Shown here one piece after another: positions 58,370-64,000 of a DNA stretch of 64,000 bases. The DNA is taken from positions 15,457,501 through 15,521,500 of the forward strand of contig NGZR01000001.1 of assembly GCA_002197995.1 (NCBI GenBank), read 5' to 3'. The position numbers were made by a program, and so were the translations under genes. The notes under the pieces were generated by a model, which was not told where the DNA came from, searched no databases, and saw nothing but the letters and a program-made list of their open reading frames with translations. This DNA comes from Gaeumannomyces sp. JS-464. Taxonomy: Eukaryota > Ascomycota > Sordariomycetes > Magnaporthales > Magnaporthaceae. Positions within the stretch are counted from its first letter, which is position 1. Each line of letters opens with the position of its first letter.

Positions 58370-60015
58370 TATTTATTATCGGTAGCGGTTCGGAAAAAGG
58401 GGGAAAGCGGGGGGGGTTTATCGAAGCCATTATCTTTTCGGCTTTTTCGCGTACTTGCTCGTTTGCCGTAACGAGGGGTTTAACTAGCGGGGAGCTCGTT
58501 TTAAAAGCGAAGTGTGTTATAAGTGGGGGAAGCGGCCGTATATCGGTTCGGCCTTTAAGTAATTGTAAATCTTTGCGGGGTTTGCCGATTAGTCGGCGTT
58601 TTAAGGTTCGGATCGGTAAGTTATTATCCGAGTTTAAATTATTCCTTCGTTTTTGCTAAAGCTCGTTAACCTTTCCGGTTCCGAAAGGTTAACGGGCTTG
58701 GAAAATAAAAAAAAAGTAACGTTTTTTATGGTTTATAAGCTGCGCTTTTTAGCATAAACCTTTTCGGTCGTTTTAATATACTTTTTTTTGCTTTTTTTTA
58801 TAGCGCGTTATGCTATTTCGTATCCCCGGTAAAAGGCCGAATGCGGTTTATTGCAATTTATATATTTAAATGTAGCCTTTTAATATTAGTAGTAGGCGTC
58901 GCATTAATATTCTCCTTTTTAATGTTTTAGTTTTCCGTAATGCGGGCACCGGCTCGGTTTAATGCAAAACTTTTAACGGTATCTTTATTCGAAATAATTA
59001 TAGCATTAATTGGTTTTAACGTTTAATGTAAATGGTTCGCAATTGTAAATTACTGCTTTTATTACAAATCCTTATTCGCATGCTTCGTTCGCTGCCGTTA
59101 CCGATCCAATGCGGGCTAATACTATGGCATATTCGTAAAAAGTCCGGGCCGGCCACACGTGTATAAACTTAACTTTTACATTTCGGTTTTCGGCGTTTAA
59201 ACTTTTAACAAATGCGTTTGGGTTTTTTAAAAGTGCTTCCTATTTAAAACTCGAATTACCACGTTATATATTCGTACCCGGATCGTTACCTAATTGCCGA
59301 ATACTTTTTTCACTTAATCGTTTTTTTTTTATGTTTTTTTGCGTTTGTTTAAAACATACTATTACGTTTCCGCTCCGGAATCGTTTCGTTGCCCGTATTA
59401 TCGTACTTAATTGGTTATTTAACGCTTGTAAAATGTTTATCGTTAATCGCTTTTTAATTACTTTTAGGGGTTTTCCTACGTTTACGACAATCTTTCGTTT
59501 AATTTTTAACGGTATAAATCGGGGTAAAAGTTACGCCGTATTCGGGTGCTATTAGCGTGGTTAAGTCGACTCGGTTCCGCCCGGCATTTGGGCCGGTAAG
59601 CCCGTAATTAGTGCAATAGCATAAAACTTTTTAATATTAGCCAATGCTTTTTTAACTTCCTCGAGTAATTTTTGTTTTAAACTTTTGCAGCGTGTCGTTA
59701 GTTACTAGTCCTTTTGCGGCGGCTTTACGCTAGCGAGCCGCTTTCGCGTTGATTTTTCGCTTCGTTAATTCCGACACCAGTTGCAAAACTTCCGGCAACT
59801 TTCCATTAATTATAAAAGGCTTTAGCTTATTAATAATCTCTTTTTTTTTTTTATTTTAGCGGTTGCGCGCCGGTTTCGTATCGGTGTCGCTGCTTCCCCG
59901 CGTATCCGAAAACGCGTTGGGAGGATCCACCGTCGTAGCGGCCGATTGGCCGCGAGCTTAAAATCGATCGCCATCGATTTTTGCCCGCGCCGTCGGCGCG
60001 CGCACGATGCGGCAT
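58370..60015 (-). pseudogene. ORF1 (gag-like) relic of the Tad-like LINE
   Basis: Minus reading starting at ATG 60015: MPHRARADGAGKNRWRSILS, then IGRYDGGSSQRVFGYAGKQR and INKLKPFI-like sequence. Cys/His clusters expected of ORF1 zinc knuckles can be made out near 58870-58990 only if RIP changes are allowed for. It ends just upstream of ORF2, the usual arrangement. Confidence 0.55.
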
Positions 60016-60148
60016 CGATTCGGGGTTGAGTCGGCTGCGAGGAGTTCGATTTTGGCGTCGGAATTGGATTATTTGGAAGGGCTAACCGGCTACGCGTTTT
60101 TAAGGTCGCAGCAGCTTTTTTGGCATTTGCGAAAAATTAAAAGGTTTA

Positions 60149-60202
60149 ACGTGGTTTACAAGCGAATCGCGCACATAAGCGAGTCGCGCACTTACACCCG
60201 AC
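60149..60202. repeat. Orphan pogo end P7, least decayed terminal repeat
   Basis: After TA at 60147-60148 the sequence reads ACGTGGTTTACAAGCGAATCG, with two 15-bp subrepeats AAGCGAATCGCGCAC and AAGCGAGTCGCGCAC. It stops matching after CCGAC at 60202, where TGTTACAG begins. No transposase or second end follows, so only one end of the element is left. Confidence 0.75.
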
Positions 60203-61135
60203 TGTTACAGCTAAAGCAAGGTATAAAAGGAGGAGGAGGAAGAGTATATTTAACGTTATTTAATTAGGATTACCAGTTCCTACCTCCCAAAAGGCATATA
60301 ACGTGCTAGCGCTACCTAAGCTTAACATTACACCTTCCTCCCGAAAAATTTTCCCGTCGGACCCACTGTTAATGGCCGCTAAAAAAATCCCGGCCATTTT
60401 GGTGTTAAGAACCAAAAATGAGCTGGCTGCATAACAGGGTTTAACAAGCCATTTAGCTTTGTTTAACCCGCGTTTTTCCAACTCCTTTTAATAACGACGT
60501 TAGTAACGCAACTGGGCTAAAAAAGCAAAAATGGCTGGTAACGGTATGGGTGTGCCTATTGCTAGTTAAAGGGAAAGCTTGCACCTTATCGTTTAAAACG
60601 CGTTTTACGCACGCCGAAACCTTCGACAATCGGTTTGCTCCAACCTTCGCGCATTACCAAACGCCTTTTAACTTCCTTATCGCTTTCGCTTCGCGCACCG
60701 AGCCGAAACGATTTCGAAATGCACAAAAGATTGCAAACCGGTAAGCAATTAAAACATATTAAACGAATGGCCGGCTTGGCCGCCGCCCGTCCCCCGCCAC
60801 GCACGCGACTCCTCCTTGGTCGACCGCACTTAACGATACGCCCAGCGCAAAATTGGCTTGCCTAAGCACGCACTTTGCCTGTTTTAGCACGCACACGTAA
60901 AATTTGCCAAAAGGCACGCGCTTTATTTGTTACCACGCGGGTATTATACGAATGTATAAGTGGCATTGCACGCGTAAGGTTTTCGCGCGGTTTTATTTGC
61001 TAACCGTAAAATTGCACGATACGCCTTGCATTACGCTGGCAAACCGCGCAATTTATCGTTTCGATACGCGATAAACATATAAAAAGCATACCGGGTTAAA
61101 TTAGGCTTTTTAACCGTCGAACTTTCCTTTTTTTA
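60203..61135. other. Unassigned mixed-composition region
   Basis: Less decayed than its surroundings. A segment at 60270-60335 (minus reading MLSLGSASTLYAFWEVGTG) recurs as MLSLSNASTSYALWEAGIG on plus at 61377-61433 in the inverted repeat, so some of this is a repeat. Further open stretches on both strands (60550-60865) have no recognised family. Confidence 0.35.
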
Positions 61136-61705
61136 GCCGGGCTTTAAAGGGGACCATAGCGGCACCTTCCCAACCAAACCCGGCTTTACTTTTTTTCCAG
61201 CACTTTGCGGCCGACTGCTTCCACTACCACTAACAGCAGCGCTTACAACGCCCTAGCGTTTATTCGCCTTTTTGCCGATTGCCCGCTTACTAATAAGGAG
61301 CGCCGAAATGCGGCCTAAACTCCATATACCTACGGGTTTGCTTTGTTAACCGCCTCGATAGCAACATATAGCCTAATGTTAAGCTTAAGTAACGCTAGCA
61401 CGTCGTATGCCCTTTGGGAAGCAGGGATTGGTAAACCCCGACGTTAAATATATTTACTTACTTATTAAGCTTAACACTAGGCTATATGTTGCTATCGGCG
61501 GGCTAGTAAAATTAAACCCGAAGGCATACGGAAGTCGGGCCGTATTTTAACGCTTTTTTTGTTAGTAAGCGGGCGATCGGCGGTAGGGCGTAAATACGCC
61601 GGGACGTTATAAGCGCAGCGGGTGGTAGTAGTGCGTTCGGCCGGCGAAAGTGCCGAAAAGGGGTAAAGCTAAGCGGGGGTTTTTAAAACCGCCTTTAAGC
61701 CCGGC
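61136..61705. repeat. Large inverted repeat, arms of about 240-250 bp with a 76-bp loop
   Basis: Left arm 61136-61388, right arm 61465-61705. The innermost 32 bp (GATAGCAACATATAGCCTA...) differ at one position (A/G). Farther out the arms still align (GCCCGCTTACTAA, CGCTTA(C/T)AACG, GCCGGGCTT) with more differences. The loop holds TAACGCTAGCACGTCG. It could fold as a cruciform or long hairpin RNA. It could be two LTR or MITE copies head to head. Confidence 0.75.
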
Positions 61706-61838
61706 CAGGGTTGTAAAAGATTAACGAGCTTACCGTTAATTTAAGTAGTACAAAGGAAAAAGTGTAAGTGCTAAAAGGAAAAGAGTAAATGTAAAAGATA
61801 AGAAAAATAGGTAATGTTCGGGCTTGTAAGCCCTATTA

Positions 61839-62503
61839 TTATCGTCCGGCAATAGTGTAATAGTTGGTAACCTCGATAAACGAAGCAAAAAAAAGGGGCT
61901 TATAGCAGCCGCTTTTAATAACCCAGGCCTGTTAAAGGTTAAAGCAAGGTCCGTTATAGGCCATTTGTTTTCTTTTGCCTTGGCCAGCTTGCAAAATACA
62001 AAGTAAAGGGATTTATTTTTTCCGCAACGGTACGGGTTATCGTCTTCGTGTTTAAATTTTCGTGGTACTAATCGAAGTCCCCGTAGCTTGTACGTGCGGT
62101 TATTAGCCGCTATAGCACCTTCCGGTACAGTTGCAAAGCATTTAGTGTGTGTTATGGTATTGGCGGGACGCTTATAGCCTTGTATTCGTTCCGGGAGGTT
62201 TTTTCAAACCAAGCGTTTTAAGCGTCCTGGGCCAACTTCCGGATAAAGCTTTAACGCCGGCCACTGTTAGTTTGGCGTGTTAAGGTATTGGGAAAGCTGT
62301 GCCTAATTTTGCTTCGGCATTAGCTTCCTCGTTTCCCGGGATTCCCGTGTGGCCCGAGGATTAACGAACGTGTACTGGTGTTTATCCGTATAACGGTAAA
62401 CCTTTTTAAAAGGCTCCTCCCGGCCACCCACCCTTTTTGTTCCCGCACCCACCCCGACCCATTTTAGCTTGTGCGGCCCTTGTGTTTTCCGGTGTCGAAA
62501 CAC
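61839..62503 (-). pseudogene. 3' fragment of a LINE ORF2 (C-terminal zinc motif)
   Basis: Minus reading: TYKLRGLRLVPRKFKHEDDN, then PYRCGKNKSLYFVFCKLAKA, then FIEVTNYYTIAGR and stops at 61833-61841. The pattern C-x-CG-x-KSxxxFxFC with a final …VT.YYT is the C-terminal end of certain Tad-type fungal LINEs. The last 15 codons are in another frame after a run of eight T (plus-strand A run), so one indel occurred. Upstream reading reaches 62503 (WVGVGAGTKRVGGREEPFKK). It is not the same LINE family as 55071-58326. Confidence 0.6.
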
Positions 62504-62529
62504 CGCTTTTGCAAGGAATTTTAATTTTC

Positions 62530-64000
62530 GCGCATTTTGGCCTATTAGCGATCAATTTCCCGCATAATAATAACAACCGCCGCGATAAACGAAAACGAAG
62601 CTATCGTCATTTTTACGACAATTTTAACGCTGGCGAAAACTACGGGTTTAATTCCCGGCGAGGCTATTAAAACCTCCGATTAAGCCCGGACCTTTTAACG
62701 CATTAAAACGGCCTTTCCTAAACCGCCGAGCCGACGGAAGTCCTCGCAACCTTTTACCTTACTTATAAAGCTTTAATACAAGTTATAAGCGACTATTTAA
62801 TCCTTTTAAAATTAAAGTAATAACGATTCGGTTAACTTTCGACTTTAAGGGCTTTAAGCGGCTTACAGCCGGGTGCCTTTTCCGGTTACGGCTTTTTAAC
62901 CTCGCGAGGCCACCTTTTTCACACCCGTACTTTTCAAATCTCCAACTGCGCTTACGGCTTTATTTTCAGCGCCTCGAAGCTAACAAGGGTTTTAAAACGC
63001 TAAAATAACGAGCTTTACCCATTAAGGCCACGGCCTTTTTCTTTACGAACTTTATGGAGCCTTTTGTACGCGAAAAGCCTCGAGCTTATCGCGGAAGCAC
63101 TAGGGTTTTTACACCTTTTATTTACGAACTCGACAATTCGCAACGCGCCTCGATACTCGACCTTTGCCAAGCCCGATATCCCGACGTGCATTGGAGCCTT
63201 TTTAACGTTATAAAACGGGCGGCCCTACCGGAAAAAGGAGGTTAACGGATACAGGCTGGCCGCGGTTTTAATGCAGGTTTTAAAAAATCCGAAAGTCGTG
63301 TTTAAAGCTTTTAACCCGCCCGATTTTCTTTAGCGAAAACCCAAAAACGACTACCACTTTTGCCGGCGTTATTTGGGCATACGAAAAAGCCGTCCTTTTC
63401 TTTCGAGCTAACTTGCACTGCTTTTAAATCGACGTTACCTATAAAACGAACCGCAATAATATGCACCTTTTAACGGCCGTGATTTTAACTAACGAGCGCA
63501 TAACGATACCGGTTTTTAGGGCCTAAAAAACAACGAAACGGAGGAAACCTTTTTTAAACTTTTTAGCGCTTTTTCGCGATTTTTTAACAGCTTTTGAAAT
63601 CCCGGCCTTAAAGTCGTTTTAACGGATTTAAATTCCCACTTCCGCACCGCTTTTTATGCCCGTTTTCCGTTCCGCGAAAATGCAGCTTTGCGTTTATTAT
63701 ATAAACGTTAACGTTACGCTTTAATAAAAAAGAAATGGAGTAGATTTGCAGCCGCGAAAGCTTTTAAAAGTCTTTTAATTAGGACTTTTAAAACGAAGCC
63801 CGGCGAGGGTTATAGGCCGGGCCGGGCCTTAATAAAAGCGAGGCTAACAAGGCTAACGAGGAGGATTTACGTACCTTTTATAACAGTTACCGACGAATTT
63901 GGTTTTGCTTAAGGCCTGGATGCTTACTAACACGATTTTAACGATATTTTTACACGCGGGCCGGCTTTTTTGCCTTTTAAAGCACGTTTTATTTATGCCC
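62530..64000 (+). pseudogene. MULE transposase relic, RIP-decayed, running off the window
   Basis: Plus reading. N-terminal DNA-binding remnants occur at 62760-62960 (decayed LIQVISDYLIPFKIK-like). Then EPFVREKPRAYRGSTRVFTP (63054) through QRASILDLCQARYPDVHWSL, FKAFNPPDFL (63300-63330), and the catalytic region DVTYKTNRNNMHLLTAVILT (63431-63490). A KVVLTDLNSHFRTAFYARFP-like block follows near 63611-63670, then a CVYYINVNV-like block. These match the order of MULE (Mutator-like) DDE transposases. Stops and frame changes throughout. Confidence 0.75.

Noticed and set aside
58366..58659. Plus-strand open frame of 97 codons
   Set aside because: It lies antisense to the end of LINE ORF1 and has no recognisable features.

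Overview
The window looks like a stretch of an accessory or repeat-rich chromosome of a filamentous ascomycete (Pezizomycotina). Three things point there: an intact HET-domain (heterokaryon incompatibility) gene with a small spliceosomal intron; transposon families typical of these fungi (Ty3/gypsy chromoviruses, Fot1/pogo, Tc1/mariner, Tad-like LINE, MULE); and very heavy C:G to T:A decay of every multi-copy sequence, as expected from repeat-induced point mutation (RIP). The species cannot be named from sequence alone. Family labels used here (X, Y, Z, W, P1-P7) are local names.

Layout. 1-17231: a nested stack of one chromovirus family (X0 interrupted by X1, X1 interrupted by X2), itself hit by four 1.86-kb pogo elements (P1-P4) and one 236-bp solo LTR. 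17232-24615: gypsy element Y on the minus strand, with 186-bp LTRs. 24616-27716: pogo P5, split by Z, a 2-kb LTR-bounded element with a GC-rich core. 27719-28588: the 5' end of an X-related element. 28744-38070: full-length chromovirus X3 (minus strand) with a perfect 5-bp target duplication, carrying pogo P6 and a second, little-mutated copy of the 236-bp solo LTR. 38173-39326: a Tc1/mariner transposase relic whose 3' half is RIP-decayed and 5' end is clean. 39340-45690: the only long stretch of normal base composition. It holds a nuclear-looking hypothetical gene with a frame break, a methyltransferase C-terminal remnant, a frameshifted MULE transposase N-terminus, and the intact two-exon HET gene. 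45977-52560: complete gypsy element W (211-bp LTRs, perfect TSD). 53040-60015: a Tad-like LINE on the minus strand. 60149-64000: an orphan pogo end, a large inverted repeat, a LINE 3' fragment and a RIP-decayed MULE running off the window.

The HET gene is the only gene that looks fully functional. All transposases and polymerases carry stops explained by C-to-T or G-to-A change. The most notable structural observation is that family X carries, between its chromodomain and 3' LTR and on the strand opposite gag-pol, a conserved coiled-coil ORF followed directly by a tRNA-like sequence. Both are recognisable in the two longest copies (X2 and X3).
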